A stretch of 41,444 nt of DNA from an uncultured Clostridia bacterium (GCA_947623595.1 CANQHC010000019.1:1-41444), one strand, 5' to 3'. Positions 1 through 8,490 are shown, counted from the stretch's first letter. Program-made: numbers and translations. The notes: generated by a model not told the origin, from the sequence alone.

Positions 1-67
1 TTCAGTTGGTTAGAACGCTAGCCTGTCACGCTAGAGGTCGACGGTTCGAGCCCGTTCCAGGTCGCCA
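1..67 (+). tRNA. tRNA-Asp (GTC), 5' end cut by window edge
   Basis: The anticodon stem CTAGC/GCTAG closes the loop CTGTCAC, giving anticodon GTC (Asp). The T-arm GACGG-TTCGAGC-CCGTT is intact and the 3' end carries discriminator G plus an encoded CCA. About the first nine bases (acceptor 5' strand) lie outside the window. It is followed 103 bases later by tRNA-Phe, so this is probably the end of a tRNA cluster. Confidence 0.95.
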
Positions 68-170
68 TTTTTTTATTATATAGTAAAAATTATTTTTTTA
101 GTAGTAAAGTTATTTTTTAATTATTCAGTTATAAAATATAATGAGTCTACTTTTCTTATTTAATATATCT

Positions 171-246
171 GCCTTGATAGCTCAGTCGGTAGAGCAAGGG
201 ACTGAAAATCCCTGTGTCAGTGGTTCGATTCCACTTCAAGGCACCA
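171..246 (+). tRNA. tRNA-Phe (GAA)
   Basis: Complete cloverleaf: acceptor GCCTTGA pairs with TCAAGGC, the anticodon stem GGGA/TCCC closes a loop containing GAA (Phe), the T-loop TTCGATT is canonical, and CCA is encoded. It is the second tRNA of the cluster and is followed by an intrinsic terminator. Confidence 0.96.
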
Positions 247-251
247 AAAAA

Positions 252-281
252 AATCAGCTGAAAAAGTTGATTTTTTTTTTA
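252..281 (+). terminator. Terminator of the tRNA cluster
   Basis: AATCAGCT and AGTTGATT form an 8-bp stem (one G-U) around a GAAAA loop, followed at once by a run of ten T. It sits 5 bases after the tRNA-Phe CCA end. Confidence 0.8.
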
Positions 282-333
282 TCTTATAATACAATTGCTT
301 ATATCAAATCTTGCAAGGAAAGGAGAATTTAGT

Positions 334-795
334 ATGAAGAAAAAGTCATTGTTAATAATGCTAGCAATTGTAATAATCATTATTTTAGTTGTTATTTTAG
401 TTGTTGTGAATAATAAAAATGATGAAAATAACATACCAGGAAATAATGTAAATGAAGTACCTGTTGATAACCAAGCTGAAACTGAGATTACATTATATGA
501 AAACACACAAATTAATACATTAAAATCTATACCTATAGCAGGAACAAATGATTATTTTTCTATAACAGAAGATGTAAAATGGGGAGTTCCTTCTGAAGCA
601 AATGGTCAAACAACAGCTTCTTTTGATATACAAATACCTTATAGATTTACTGTAGATGGAATAGACTATGAAGGTTCTTATGTATTGGGTAATTCATCAC
701 ATATATCTGTTGATGACGCAAATCCTAAGTATGATTTAGAAATAACAAACTTAACAAATGAAGGAATTGTTACAGTTTTAATAAAAACCAAATAA
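334..795 (+). CDS. Small membrane-anchored extracytoplasmic protein, function unknown
   Basis: A 153-residue protein I do not recognise. Residues 1-5 are basic (MKKKS) and residues about 6-26 are a strongly hydrophobic I/L/V stretch, so it is anchored by one N-terminal membrane segment or an uncleaved signal. There is no lipobox cysteine. After a polar Asn-rich linker (about 27-50), residues 65-153 look like a beta-rich soluble domain. The start ATG at 334 was chosen because GGAAAGGAG lies 8 bases upstream and the membrane segment follows directly; an upstream in-frame start at 295 has no ribosome site. It is convergent with the S41 protease and shares a terminator with it. Confidence 0.75.
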   Translation: MKKKSLLIMLAIVIIIILVVILVVVNNKNDENNIPGNNVNEVPVDNQAETEITLYENTQINTLKSIPIAGTNDYFSITEDVKWGVPSEANGQTTASFDIQIPYRFTVDGIDYEGSYVLGNSSHISVDDANPKYDLEITNLTNEGIVTVLIKTK

Positions 796-821
796 AAAAC
801 AGCTCTAACGAGCTGTTTTTT
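794..821. terminator. Bidirectional terminator between convergent genes
   Basis: CAGCTC-TAAC-GAGCTG is a perfect 6-bp stem, extended by flanking A6 on the left and T6 on the right, so it has a U-tract in both directions. It overlaps the stop codons of the small plus-strand gene and of the minus-strand S41 protease. Confidence 0.88.
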
Positions 822-2034
822 ATTTGGTTTCTTTTAATATTTCTATCGCTTTTTGTAGTTGAGTGTCTTCTTTTTCAGTGTCCTGTGTTTGTGTTTTTTC
901 ATCCTCTGGCAATTTTACTTCTATATCTGGTTCTATTCCTATCTTGTGAATACTATTTCTGTTAGGTGTAAAATATTCATTTGTAGTAATTTTTAAACCA
1001 CTGCCATCTGATAATTGATATAATGACTGAATAATTCCTTTTCCATATGTTTTTGTTCCAACAAGTGTGGCTTTTTTATTATCTTTTAATGCTCCTGCCA
1101 TTATTTCTGATGCACTAGCTGAATATTCGTTCATCAATAATACGATTGGTATTTGAATTGTTGGCGCATGTTTTGATTTTATAATTTCCTCTTTTTGATT
1201 TTTATCAGCTGTAATTAATAGTGTAGAATCTTTTTCTGTTATCATATCAAGGACATTAATAGATTCATCTACTACTCCGCCACCGTTATTTCTAATATCT
1301 ATTATTAATTTAGTTATTCCTTTTTTCTTTAATTCTTCATATTTTGTTTTAAATTCATCCGCTGTTCCACCTTCAAAATCTGAAATAGAAATATAACCAA
1401 TATTATTTTCTAATACTTTTGCTTCAGTATGTGTCATTAAAATTTTTCTTCTTAATATTTCAACTGTTTTTGTCTCTCTATCTCTCAAAATTTCTAATGT
1501 TACTTTTGTTCCTTCTTCTCCTTTTATTTTATTAGATGCTTCTTCCATTTGTTCTCCCGTATATTCTTCACCATTTACTTTTGTTATAATATCTCCTGGT
1601 TGTAACCCTATTTCTTCAGCTGGTGAACCTTCTATTGGCTTAAGAATAATGATTGCATTTCTTTCTAAATCTACAGTCATATAAATACCAATTCCTATAT
1701 AGTTACCTGTAGTTTCTGACATAATATCTTCCATTTCTTCTTTAGTATAATATTCAGTGTAAGGATCTCCCAAACCTGCTATATAACCTTTAATTGCTCC
1801 GTTTATTAGTTCCTCATCATTAATTTCTCCTATATACTCTCTTTCTAATTGACTTCTAAAATTAGATAAAGTATATTCTAAACTGCCTATAGTATTAGAG
1901 CTTTTACTTGCCATACTGCCTTTAGTACTCATATATTGATATGTCGCAAACGCAGTAACTAAGGATGTTATAATAACAGTAATAATAACAAGCATTATTA
2001 TCTTATAAATTCTTTGGGTATTGTATTTTTCCAT
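820..2034 (-). CDS. S41 family carboxy-terminal processing protease (CtpA/CtpB type)
   Basis: A 404-residue membrane-anchored serine protease of the C-terminal-processing family, which trims exported proteins. Residues 11-30 form one membrane segment. An N-terminal helical region with GLGDPYTEYY (87-96) precedes a PDZ domain (about 105-195, with GSPAEEIGLQPGD). The S41 core has IIDIRNNGGG (244-253), the catalytic serine in EYSASASE (S307) and the lysine in TYGKG (K332). Their 25-residue spacing and Q336 match the Ser-Lys-Gln arrangement known for CtpB and Prc. The tail is rich in Glu, Gln and Thr. I chose the ATG at 2034 because AAAGGAA lies 11 bases upstream; the in-frame ATG at 2046 overlaps that site. 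In clostridia this protease commonly follows ftsEX and an M23 gene, as here. Confidence 0.93.
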   Translation of the reverse strand: MEKYNTQRIYKIIMLVIITVIITSLVTAFATYQYMSTKGSMASKSSNTIGSLEYTLSNFRSQLEREYIGEINDEELINGAIKGYIAGLGDPYTEYYTKEEMEDIMSETTGNYIGIGIYMTVDLERNAIIILKPIEGSPAEEIGLQPGDIITKVNGEEYTGEQMEEASNKIKGEEGTKVTLEILRDRETKTVEILRRKILMTHTEAKVLENNIGYISISDFEGGTADEFKTKYEELKKKGITKLIIDIRNNGGGVVDESINVLDMITEKDSTLLITADKNQKEEIIKSKHAPTIQIPIVLLMNEYSASASEIMAGALKDNKKATLVGTKTYGKGIIQSLYQLSDGSGLKITTNEYFTPNRNSIHKIGIEPDIEVKLPEDEKTQTQDTEKEDTQLQKAIEILKETK

Positions 2035-2063
2035 ATTTACTTTCATTCCTTTCTTAAGCACAA

Positions 2064-2092
2064 ATCTTACAAAAAATATATCAAAATTGCAA
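2064..2092 (-). promoter_or_regulatory. Candidate SigA promoter for the S41 protease
   Basis: Reading the minus strand, TTGCAA (2087-2092) and TAAGAT (2064-2069) are separated by exactly 17 bases, about 30 bases before the start codon. An overlapping TTGACT a little upstream is an alternative -35. This suggests the protease can be transcribed separately from the M23 gene. Confidence 0.45.
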
Positions 2093-2165
2093 TTATTTTT
2101 TAGTCAATACATTTTTTATTTTTCTATATTTATTATACTTTACACTTTTATTAGTATTCTTTTCT

Positions 2166-2200
2166 TAATAAATTCCTCTTTTCATAAGAGGAATTTATTA
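2166..2200. other. 15-bp perfect hairpin between M23 gene and S41 gene
   Basis: TAATAAATTCCTCTT (2166-2180) and its exact complement (2186-2200) close a 5-base loop. The T-rich tail is on the plus-strand side. On the minus strand, the direction of both flanking genes, the hairpin is preceded by A-rich sequence and has no real U-tract, so it may be an mRNA-processing or stabilising hairpin rather than a classical terminator. Confidence 0.6.
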
Positions 2201-2218
2201 TTTTTTATTATTTAATAA

Positions 2219-3559
2219 TTATGGCACTTTTACAAAATTTAATGGATTTGCTGTAGTTCCATTTGTTCTAACTTCAAAATGTAAATGTGGTCCTGTTGCA
2301 TTTCCAGTACTTCCTGTTTGCATTATGACATCTCCTTGTTTTACTTCTGCACCGTGTTGTGTTAATACTGCTTGCCCATGACCATACAAGGTTGTGATAC
2401 CATTTCCATGATATACCATTACGCAATTTCCATATGAACCCAGCCAGCCTGCATAAGTAACAATTCCATCCATTACAGCAACTACTGGTGCTCCATAACC
2501 GGTTCCTCCTATATCTACTCCTTGATGAAATTTAATAATTCCTTGAATTGGATGCAATCTAGTACCATATGGTGATGTTATTACTGTTCCTGCTATTGCT
2601 ACTGGCCATATCATATCCCCACCAGTAAATTGAATATCAATGTCGCCTTCATAAAAACTAAGTTCTTGAATTTTTGCCTCTATTCTTGCATTATCAGCTT
2701 TATACTGTTGTATAGTTTCATTTAACTTTTTCTCATCTCCAGATAATTGATTTACAAATCCTTCTTGTAGTGTTTTTGTATTTTGTAAAATAATTTCTGA
2801 TTGTTCTGCCTTTGCTTTCAATTCTTTAATTTTCTCAGTTTCATTTTCTAATTTTATTTTAGTATCATTAATAATTTTTCTTTGTTTTTCTACTTTATCA
2901 ATAAGTTCATTATCATATTCTGTAATTTCAACCATTGCATAATATCTTGATAAAAAATCTGATAAACTACTAGATGATAATAACACATCTATATATGCAA
3001 CATCTCCAGCTTCATATAATGTTACTAACCTCTCTTTTAATAATTCATCTCTTTTTTCATATTCAATTGTTGCTGTTTTTAAATTTTCAGACGTTTCTTT
3101 AACTGAAGTCTCTAGATTTTGTAAATTTATTAATAAATCCGTATTTTCTTTTTCATATTGGTTTATTTTATCGTCTAATCTTTGAATTTCTAAAAGCATA
3201 TTTGACATTTCTGTTTGTACATATTCTAATTGGTTATTAGTTTGTTGTATCTTCTCTTGTATTTCATTTCTTTTTTTGTATAATTCTTCTATACTATTAG
3301 TATTCTCAATAGTATTTTCTAAAGAACTATCTTCTACATTATTAACATCATTTTGTTCGTTATTTACTATAACATTATTAACATCATTTTGTTCATTATT
3401 TACTATAACATTATTAACATCATTTTGTTCATTATTTACTATAACATTATTTTGCTCTGCATTTTCTATTACATTATTATTACTCGCAAAAGATGTTGTT
3501 GAGTTCATTATTAATAAAGTAATTATAAGTAAAATACATAGAATTTTTTGCTTTTTCGT
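2219..3559 (-). CDS. Secreted coiled-coil M23 peptidase (EnvC/PcsB-like), probable ACG start
   Basis: A murein endopeptidase or activator of the type paired with FtsEX. From the proposed start the protein has 446 residues: a signal peptide (basic KK, hydrophobic core, cleavage after SFA near residue 25), three copies of a 12-residue Asn/Val repeat (39-74), a long coiled coil (about 85-300), and a LytM/M23 domain with FHQGVD (H345, D349) and GPHLHFEV (H425, H427), so the zinc ligands are intact. No ATG, GTG or TTG precedes the signal peptide in frame; the first ATG (3508) lies inside it. AAAGGAGG sits 8 bases before an in-frame ACG at 3557-3559, which gives a textbook signal peptide. Either ACG is the start or an original ATG carries a T-to-C change. 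It is a paralogue of the next gene upstream. Confidence 0.88.
   Translation of the reverse strand, partial: TKKQKILCILLIITLLIMNSTTSFASNNNVIENAEQNNVIVNNEQNDVNNVIVNNEQNDVNNVIVNNEQNDVNNVEDSSLENTIENTNSIEELYKKRNEIQEKIQQTNNQLEYVQTEMSNMLLEIQRLDDKINQYEKENTDLLINLQNLETSVKETSENLKTATIEYEKRDELLKERLVTLYEAGDVAYIDVLLSSSSLSDFLSRYYAMVEITEYDNELIDKVEKQRKIINDTKIKLENETEKIKELKAKAEQSEIILQNTKTLQEGFVNQLSGDEKKLNETIQQYKADNARIEAKIQELSFYEGDIDIQFTGGDMIWPVAIAGTVITSPYGTRLHPIQGIIKFHQGVDIGGTGYGAPVVAVMDGIVTYAGWLGSYGNCVMVYHGNGITTLYGHGQAVLTQHGAEVKQGDVIMQTGSTGNATGPHLHFEVRTNGTTANPLNFVKVP
3338..3445. repeat. Three tandem 36-bp repeats coding for a 12-residue unit
   Basis: Three in-frame 36-bp units encode VIVNNEQNDVNN repeated, just after the signal peptide of the M23 peptidase. 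Because the unit is a multiple of three, copy-number changes would lengthen or shorten a flexible linker without breaking the frame. Confidence 0.9.
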
Positions 3560-3592
3560 TGCTTTTTCCTCCTTTAAAATTATTTATAAGTT

Positions 3593-4771
3593 TTAATATC
3601 TTAAACTTGGAAGATCAACTAATCCACATGTAAGAGGATTTATTTCTGACATATAATATGGTGTAGTTAGTACTTCAAAATGTAAATGTGGTCCTGAACC
3701 TACTCCTGTATTACCACTTTTTGCTATTAAATCCCCTCTTTTTACATATTGACCTGTAGATACATTAGCACTGCTTAAATGTTGATATCTTGTATATAAA
3801 TCATCTGCATGTTTAATTAAAACAAATAAACCTCTTGCGCCTGTTCTTTGTACACTAATAACATAACCATCTGCTGATGCAAATACTGGTGTTCCTATTC
3901 CTACTCCTACATCAATTCCCCTATGGTTGCTACTTGCTCCTGCTGTAGGAGCTGTTCTTCTTCCAAATCCAGAAGTAATTCTATTATAATTAGCTGAAGT
4001 ATTTGATAAAGGCCAACCAAGCCTTCCTGAGAAACTGCCACTATATATTCCACTAGCTTTTTTTGCCTGTTCTCTTATTTTTCTATCTATTTCTTTGATT
4101 TCTGCATTATATGCATCTATTTGTTTTTGTATCTTCTTTTCAGTTTCTGATAGATTTGCTACTTTAGTTTGTTTTGTTGCTTTTACTACTTTTAATTGTT
4201 TTTGCTTTGCTTCTGCTGATTTTTTAGAATTATCTAATTTTGTTTTATTTTCTTTTAATTGATTTCTTGCTTTTTCAACTTCTTTTCTCTTACTTTCAAC
4301 TTCATCCATTTGTTTATTATCTGCTTCAGTTAACTCTTGCATCCTAGTTCCCATAGAAAGATAATCCCATATACTTTCTGATGAAACAATAACATCTAAA
4401 AAAGTAATTTGTCCTTCTTCATAAATAGCAACTAATCTATCTTCTAATAATTTTTGTTTTTTAGCATAATCTTCTTCTAATTTTTTTATTTCATTTTCTT
4501 TTGTTTTAATATCACTTTGTAGTTCTTTAATTTTAACTTCTAATGTATCTAATTCACTTTCATATTTAATAATAGAATCATCTAAATCTTCTATTTCTTG
4601 CATAGTATCCTTTTTTTCAGTAGTAATTTCATCTTTTTTGTCTTTAGCTTCATCTAATTTATCTTCTATGTTATCTTTTTGAGTTTGATAATTAGTAGCC
4701 TCAATAATAGGAACGTATGTAGCAAGTATTAATATTACTGCTAATATAACAGATATTATTTTTCTTTTCAT
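3593..4771 (-). CDS. Secreted coiled-coil M23 peptidase (EnvC/PcsB-like)
   Basis: A 392-residue paralogue of the neighbouring peptidase. It has a signal peptide (MKRK, hydrophobic 5-22, cleavage after IEA at 25), a lysine/glutamate-rich coiled coil (about 28-240), and a C-terminal LytM/M23 domain (about 255-380) with NHRGID (H283, D287) and GPHLHFEV (H362, H364). The zinc ligands are present, so it can be an active endopeptidase, unlike degenerate EnvC. AAGGAG lies 10 bases before the ATG. It directly follows ftsX (28 bases). In known systems the FtsEX ATPase-permease controls such a coiled-coil hydrolase during septation, so this is the likeliest FtsX partner. Confidence 0.92.
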   Translation of the reverse strand: MKRKIISVILAVILILATYVPIIEATNYQTQKDNIEDKLDEAKDKKDEITTEKKDTMQEIEDLDDSIIKYESELDTLEVKIKELQSDIKTKENEIKKLEEDYAKKQKLLEDRLVAIYEEGQITFLDVIVSSESIWDYLSMGTRMQELTEADNKQMDEVESKRKEVEKARNQLKENKTKLDNSKKSAEAKQKQLKVVKATKQTKVANLSETEKKIQKQIDAYNAEIKEIDRKIREQAKKASGIYSGSFSGRLGWPLSNTSANYNRITSGFGRRTAPTAGASSNHRGIDVGVGIGTPVFASADGYVISVQRTGARGLFVLIKHADDLYTRYQHLSSANVSTGQYVKRGDLIAKSGNTGVGSGPHLHFEVLTTPYYMSEINPLTCGLVDLPSLRY

Positions 4772-4799
4772 ACTTATTTTCTCCTTTTATTAAACTTTC

Positions 4800-5699
4800 T
4801 TATACTTCCAGATATTTTTTCATTGAAATTGCACTACCAAGTGCACCTATTCCAATTCCTAGAGCTAAATACACAATTATTAATGTACCAAATACATCTT
4901 GTAAAGTTAATAACGGAATATTTATCATATTAATTAATGCTTGTTCTATCTTATTAATAACAAAATTATAGCAACTTCCTAAAATTAAAGCTGAAATTAG
5001 AACAGAAATTACCCCTATAATCATACCTTCTACCATGAATGGCCACCTAATAAATCCATTGGTTGCACCAACATATTTCATAATGGAAATTTCTTTTCTT
5101 CTTGCATGAACTGTTAACTTGATTGTATTTGTAATGATGAAAATTGAAATAAAAATTAATATTACAATAATAATAATAGAAATAATTCTTATTCCATCTG
5201 CTATTTTTATTAATGCTTCAATTGTATCAGACCTAACTTGAACACTTGATACTATTTCTGAATTTTCAACTTGCGCTTGTACCTCATTTAGCTTTGTTAA
5301 ATCAGTTAAAGTTACTACATAGGCTGCTTTAAATGGATTGTTTTCTCCTTCATATGTAGAAATCAATTCCTTCCTATCTTTAAACATTCTTTTAACTTCT
5401 TCTAAAGCTTCTTCTTTGGTTTGATAGACGCATGTGTTCACATAATCCATGTTTCTTATTTTATTTCCTAGTTCTTCTGTTTGCTCCTCTGTTGCCTCAT
5501 CATAAATAAAAATTTTCATTCCTTGCTGTTGTTCAACAGATTCTGTAATATGGTTTACATTTTCTTCTATAACAAAAAATATGCCAAATACAAACATTGT
5601 CGCAAACATAATTATTAAAGATGCCACTGTTGACTTTTTGTTTTTGAATACATTTCTAAAACCTTCTCCAATTAGATAACCAAAAATACTATACCTCAC
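4800..5699 (-). CDS. ftsX: Cell-division permease-like protein FtsX
   Basis: A 299-residue membrane subunit of FtsEX. Order: cytoplasmic N-terminus (RYSIFGYLIGEGFRNVFKNK), first membrane helix (about 22-42), an extracellular domain (about 45-165), then three more membrane helices (about 175-200, 220-250, 265-290), with the conserved ISIMKYVGAT turn between helices 2 and 3. It overlaps the end of ftsE by 11 bases, so the two are translationally coupled. I favour the GTG at 5699, because AGGTGGG lies 7 bases upstream and family members start at the RYSIFGY stretch; ATGs at 5705 and 5723 are possible but the first is too close to the ribosome site and the second has a weak one. Confidence 0.92.
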   Translation of the reverse strand: MRYSIFGYLIGEGFRNVFKNKKSTVASLIIMFATMFVFGIFFVIEENVNHITESVEQQQGMKIFIYDEATEEQTEELGNKIRNMDYVNTCVYQTKEEALEEVKRMFKDRKELISTYEGENNPFKAAYVVTLTDLTKLNEVQAQVENSEIVSSVQVRSDTIEALIKIADGIRIISIIIIVILIFISIFIITNTIKLTVHARRKEISIMKYVGATNGFIRWPFMVEGMIIGVISVLISALILGSCYNFVINKIEQALINMINIPLLTLQDVFGTLIIVYLALGIGIGALGSAISMKKYLEV

Positions 5700-6376
5700 T
5701 GTCATACCCACCTTTTTTATCATCTCTTACGATATTGCCTTCTTCAATTTGAATAACTCTTTTTTTCATTCTGTCAACAATATCCTTTGCGTGTGTTGCT
5801 ACTACTACTGTTGTTCCTCTATTATTAATATCATTTAAAAGCGTCATAATATCCCAAGCTGTTTCTGGGTCTAAGTTTCCGAGTTGGCTCATCTGCAATT
5901 AACATTGAAGGATTATTAACTAAAGCTCTAGCTAATGCAACTCTTTGTTGCTCTCCTCCTGATAATTCATTTGGATACATTTTTGCTTTATTACTTAAAC
6001 CAACTAAAGATAAGACCATTGGTACTTGTCTTCTAATATGTCTTGGGGTTGCTCTTACAATATACATAGCATAAGCTACATTATCATATACTGTTCTATC
6101 TGGTAAAAGTCTAAAGTCCTGAAATACAACTCCCATACTTCTTCTTAAAAATGGAATTCTTTTTTGCTTTAAAAAAGTGGTATCTTTTCCATTTATAATA
6201 ATATTTCCATGGGTTGGTTCTTCTTCTTTTAGAATTAACTTAATTAGTGTAGATTTTCCTGAACCAGAACTTCCAACTAAAAAAGCAAATTCTCCTTTTT
6301 CTATTACAAAATTAGCATTATGTACCGCTTCTGTTCCAGTATCATATGTTTTGCTGACATTTCTAAATTCGATCAT
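5689..6376 (-). CDS. ftsE: Cell-division ATPase FtsE, interrupted by a +1 frameshift at a CGG codon
   Basis: The ABC ATPase of FtsEX. Walker A is GSSGSGKST (35-43), the signature is LSGGEQQRV, and Walker B is LIADEPT. Directly after DEPT, an extra C at 5881 breaks the frame: frame 0 reads ACT CGG and runs on to a stop at 5831-5833 (181 residues), while skipping the C restores T-G-N-L-D-P and the full C-terminus with the H-loop (VVVATHAKD). The rejoined protein is 228 residues, the usual FtsE length. Without the shift the D-loop and switch histidine are lost. AAGGAG precedes the ATG by 10 bases. Either the base is an assembly error, the gene is broken, or the ribosome shifts; the same CGG pattern in dapA favours a shift. 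Confidence 0.9.
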
Positions 6377-6456
6377 ATTTGCTTTACTCCTTAGTGCCTC
6401 TCCACTTTTCTACGTGGCATAATAGACACATTTTACTTTTTTTATCTTACTATTTA

Positions 6457-6485
6457 ATCATAACAATAAAAGACATTCTTTGCAA
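6457..6485 (-). promoter_or_regulatory. SigA-type promoter of ftsE
   Basis: On the minus strand TTGCAA (6480-6485) and TATGAT (6457-6462) are exactly 17 bases apart, about 80 bases before the ftsE start and just after the terminator that ends the transketolase transcript. Confidence 0.65.
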
Positions 6486-6500
6486 TACTTTTTTTAAAGA

Positions 6501-6547
6501 AAAAAACAGAAATTATTAGGGCTTTACGCCTATTTTTCTGTTTTTTT
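6501..6547 (-). terminator. Terminator after the transketolase genes
   Basis: On the minus strand AAAAAACAGAAA pairs with TTTCTGTTTTTT around an inner stem AGG/CCT, followed by a T-run. It lies between the end of tktC and the ftsE promoter. Confidence 0.8.
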
Positions 6548-6619
6548 CACTATTTCTACGTTTTATAAAATTCACAAAAAATTTACAAAAATTTTTATTT
6601 TTCTTATCAGTATTTAATC

Positions 6620-7549
6620 TTATTGTTTTATTTTCTTTACAATTGCCTCACTATCTATTTCAAAATAATTTAATAATTCCTCTGCCTTTCCTGATTTTCC
6701 AAATACATCTTTAATTCCCATTCTTTCTACTTTTGTAGGATATTGTTCTGCTAAAACTTCACATACACTACTTCCAAGCCCTCCAATAATACTATGATCT
6801 TCTACTGTTATTAATCTCTTAGTTTCTTTAGCACATTTTATAATCATATCCTTGTCAATTGGTTTAATAGTATATACATCAATTACACGTATATTTATGT
6901 TTTCTTTTTTCAACTGTTCTTGAGCCAATAATGCCTGTGCCACTGTTACTCCTGTTGCGAAAATTGTAGCATCTGTTCCATTTCCATGTTGAATAGCTTT
7001 ACCTATTTCAAATTTTTGATTTTCATCATAGATAATTGGTGTTGCAAGTCTACATAACCTTACATATGTTGGACCTTGTTTTTTACTAATTTCTTCTATT
7101 ACCCATCTTGTCTGTACATCATCAGATGGAGAGATAACCGTCATATTGGGTAATGTTCTCATTAAACTTAAGTCTTCTAACATTTGATGTGTTGCTCCAT
7201 CTTCTCCAACTGTTATTCCACTATGTGTTGCACATATTTTAACATTCAAATTAGGATAGCAAATACTATTTCTAATTTGGTCATATGCTCTTCCACATGC
7301 GAAAACTGCGAATGTACTTGCATATGGAATTTTTCCACAAGTAGCAAGTCCTGCTGCAATCCCCATCATATTTTGCTCTGCTATTCCTATATTTTTAAAT
7401 CTATTTGGAAATTGTTTTGCAAATATGTTAGTTTTTGTTGCACTTGACAAATCAGCGTCTAATACAATTATATTTTCATTTTTTTCCCCTAATTTTGCAA
7501 GTGTTTCTCCATAACTTTGTCGTGTAGCAATTTTCTTTTCATTATTCAT
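6620..7549 (-). CDS. Transketolase, C-terminal half
   Basis: 309 residues carrying the pyrimidine-binding (Pyr) and C-terminal domains of transketolase. GIAEQN carries the glutamate that activates thiamine diphosphate; GITVGEDGATHQ and FATGVTV are typical of the split (archaeal/Firmicute) form. It must pair with the N-terminal half encoded 66 bases upstream to make an active non-oxidative pentose-phosphate enzyme that exchanges two-carbon ketol units. AAGGAAAG precedes the ATG. The gap to tktN holds a hairpin that resembles one before upp. Confidence 0.93.
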   Translation of the reverse strand: MNNEKKIATRQSYGETLAKLGEKNENIIVLDADLSSATKTNIFAKQFPNRFKNIGIAEQNMMGIAAGLATCGKIPYASTFAVFACGRAYDQIRNSICYPNLNVKICATHSGITVGEDGATHQMLEDLSLMRTLPNMTVISPSDDVQTRWVIEEISKKQGPTYVRLCRLATPIIYDENQKFEIGKAIQHGNGTDATIFATGVTVAQALLAQEQLKKENINIRVIDVYTIKPIDKDMIIKCAKETKRLITVEDHSIIGGLGSSVCEVLAEQYPTKVERMGIKDVFGKSGKAEELLNYFEIDSEAIVKKIKQ

Positions 7550-7581
7550 TTTACTTTTCTTTCCTTATAACATTAATATTT

Positions 7582-7606
7582 AGGTTTTATGGTTTTACCT
7601 ATAACC
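7582..7606 (-). repeat. Intercistronic hairpin, copy A (tktN/tktC)
   Basis: On the minus strand: GGTTATAGG, nine variable bases, then AAAACCTAAATA. GGTT pairs with AACC and an inner stem forms across the variable part (ATGGT/ACCAT with one bulge). The same constant ends occur in copy B at 9355-9379 between uraA and upp. Both lie shortly after a stop codon and before the next ribosome site. Confidence 0.55.
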
Positions 7607-7615
7607 CTTTATTTT

Positions 7616-8458
7616 TTAATTTGCTTGTTCAAAATGTTTCAATTTTAGTTCACTTATTGCTTGTTCATATTGTTCTTTATTTGGTGCTTTTCCATGCCAA
7701 GATACTTCATTTTCCATAAAAGATACTCCTTTTCCCTTAATTGTCTTGGCTATTATAATACTTGGCATTTCTTTTTGATGTCTTGCTACATCAAAAGCAT
7801 GAATTAAGCTTTCTATATTATGTCCATCAGTTTCAACTACTTTAAATCCAAAACTTTCAAACTTTTCTTTTATATCAATAAGTCCTGCAATCTCTTCTAC
7901 TTTTCCATCTATCTGAAGCCCATTATAATCTAATATAACGCAAAGATTATCTAACTGATTTTTGCTTGCACACATGGCTGCTTCCCAAACTTGTCCTTCT
8001 TCAATTTCTCCATCTCCTACTAGACAATATACTCTACACCCTGCGGAATCCATTTTCGATGCCATAGCCATTCCAATTGCTGCTGATAGCCCTTGTCCTA
8101 GTGAACCTGTTGTCATATCTACTCCAGGCACCTTATTCATATCTGGATGACCTTGTAAATTACTATCTAATTTACGAAATCCTTTCAAAAGTTCTTTTGA
8201 GAAATATCCTTTTCTTGCTAATGTAGCATATAATGCTGTGGAGCAATGACCTTTTGATAATACAAATCTATCTCTTTCTGGTGCATCTGGTTTCTTTGGA
8301 TCAATATTCATTTGATTAAAATATAATACAGCTAAAATATCTGCACATGAAAGAGCTCCTCCAGGATGCCCTGACTGTGCCTCATATACTTGTTCAATTA
8401 CACCTATTCTAATTTCATTTGCAATACTTTCTAATGCTCCTATTTTAGTTATTTTCAT
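7616..8458 (-). CDS. Transketolase, N-terminal half
   Basis: 280 residues forming the thiamine-diphosphate-binding (PP) domain of transketolase. GHPGGALSCADIL (about 29-41), SKGHCSTALY, TGSLGQGLSAAIG and the GDGEIEEGQ...N cofactor/magnesium motif are present. The ATG at 8458 has GGAAAGGAAG 6 bases upstream; an in-frame TTG 18 bases upstream overlaps that site and was rejected. Two-gene transketolases are common in Clostridia. A clear promoter lies about 30 bases upstream, so tktN-tktC form their own transcription unit apart from uraA-upp. Confidence 0.93.
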   Translation of the reverse strand: MKITKIGALESIANEIRIGVIEQVYEAQSGHPGGALSCADILAVLYFNQMNIDPKKPDAPERDRFVLSKGHCSTALYATLARKGYFSKELLKGFRKLDSNLQGHPDMNKVPGVDMTTGSLGQGLSAAIGMAMASKMDSAGCRVYCLVGDGEIEEGQVWEAAMCASKNQLDNLCVILDYNGLQIDGKVEEIAGLIDIKEKFESFGFKVVETDGHNIESLIHAFDVARHQKEMPSIIIAKTIKGKGVSFMENEVSWHGKAPNKEQYEQAISELKLKHFEQAN

Positions 8459-8490
8459 ATTGTTCTTCCTTTCCAATATTTATTTTCTTC

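Noticed and set aside
267..290. TTGATT...TATAAT as a promoter for the gene at 334
   Set aside because: The spacing is only 12 bases and the TTGATT belongs to the tRNA terminator stem; the -10 alone might still act.
141..332. 63-codon plus-strand ORF at the window start
   Set aside because: It runs through tRNA-Phe and has no ribosome site.
6620..8458. Transketolase broken by a mutation
   Set aside because: The split falls at the domain border, each half has its own start and SD, and two-gene transketolases are normal in Firmicutes.
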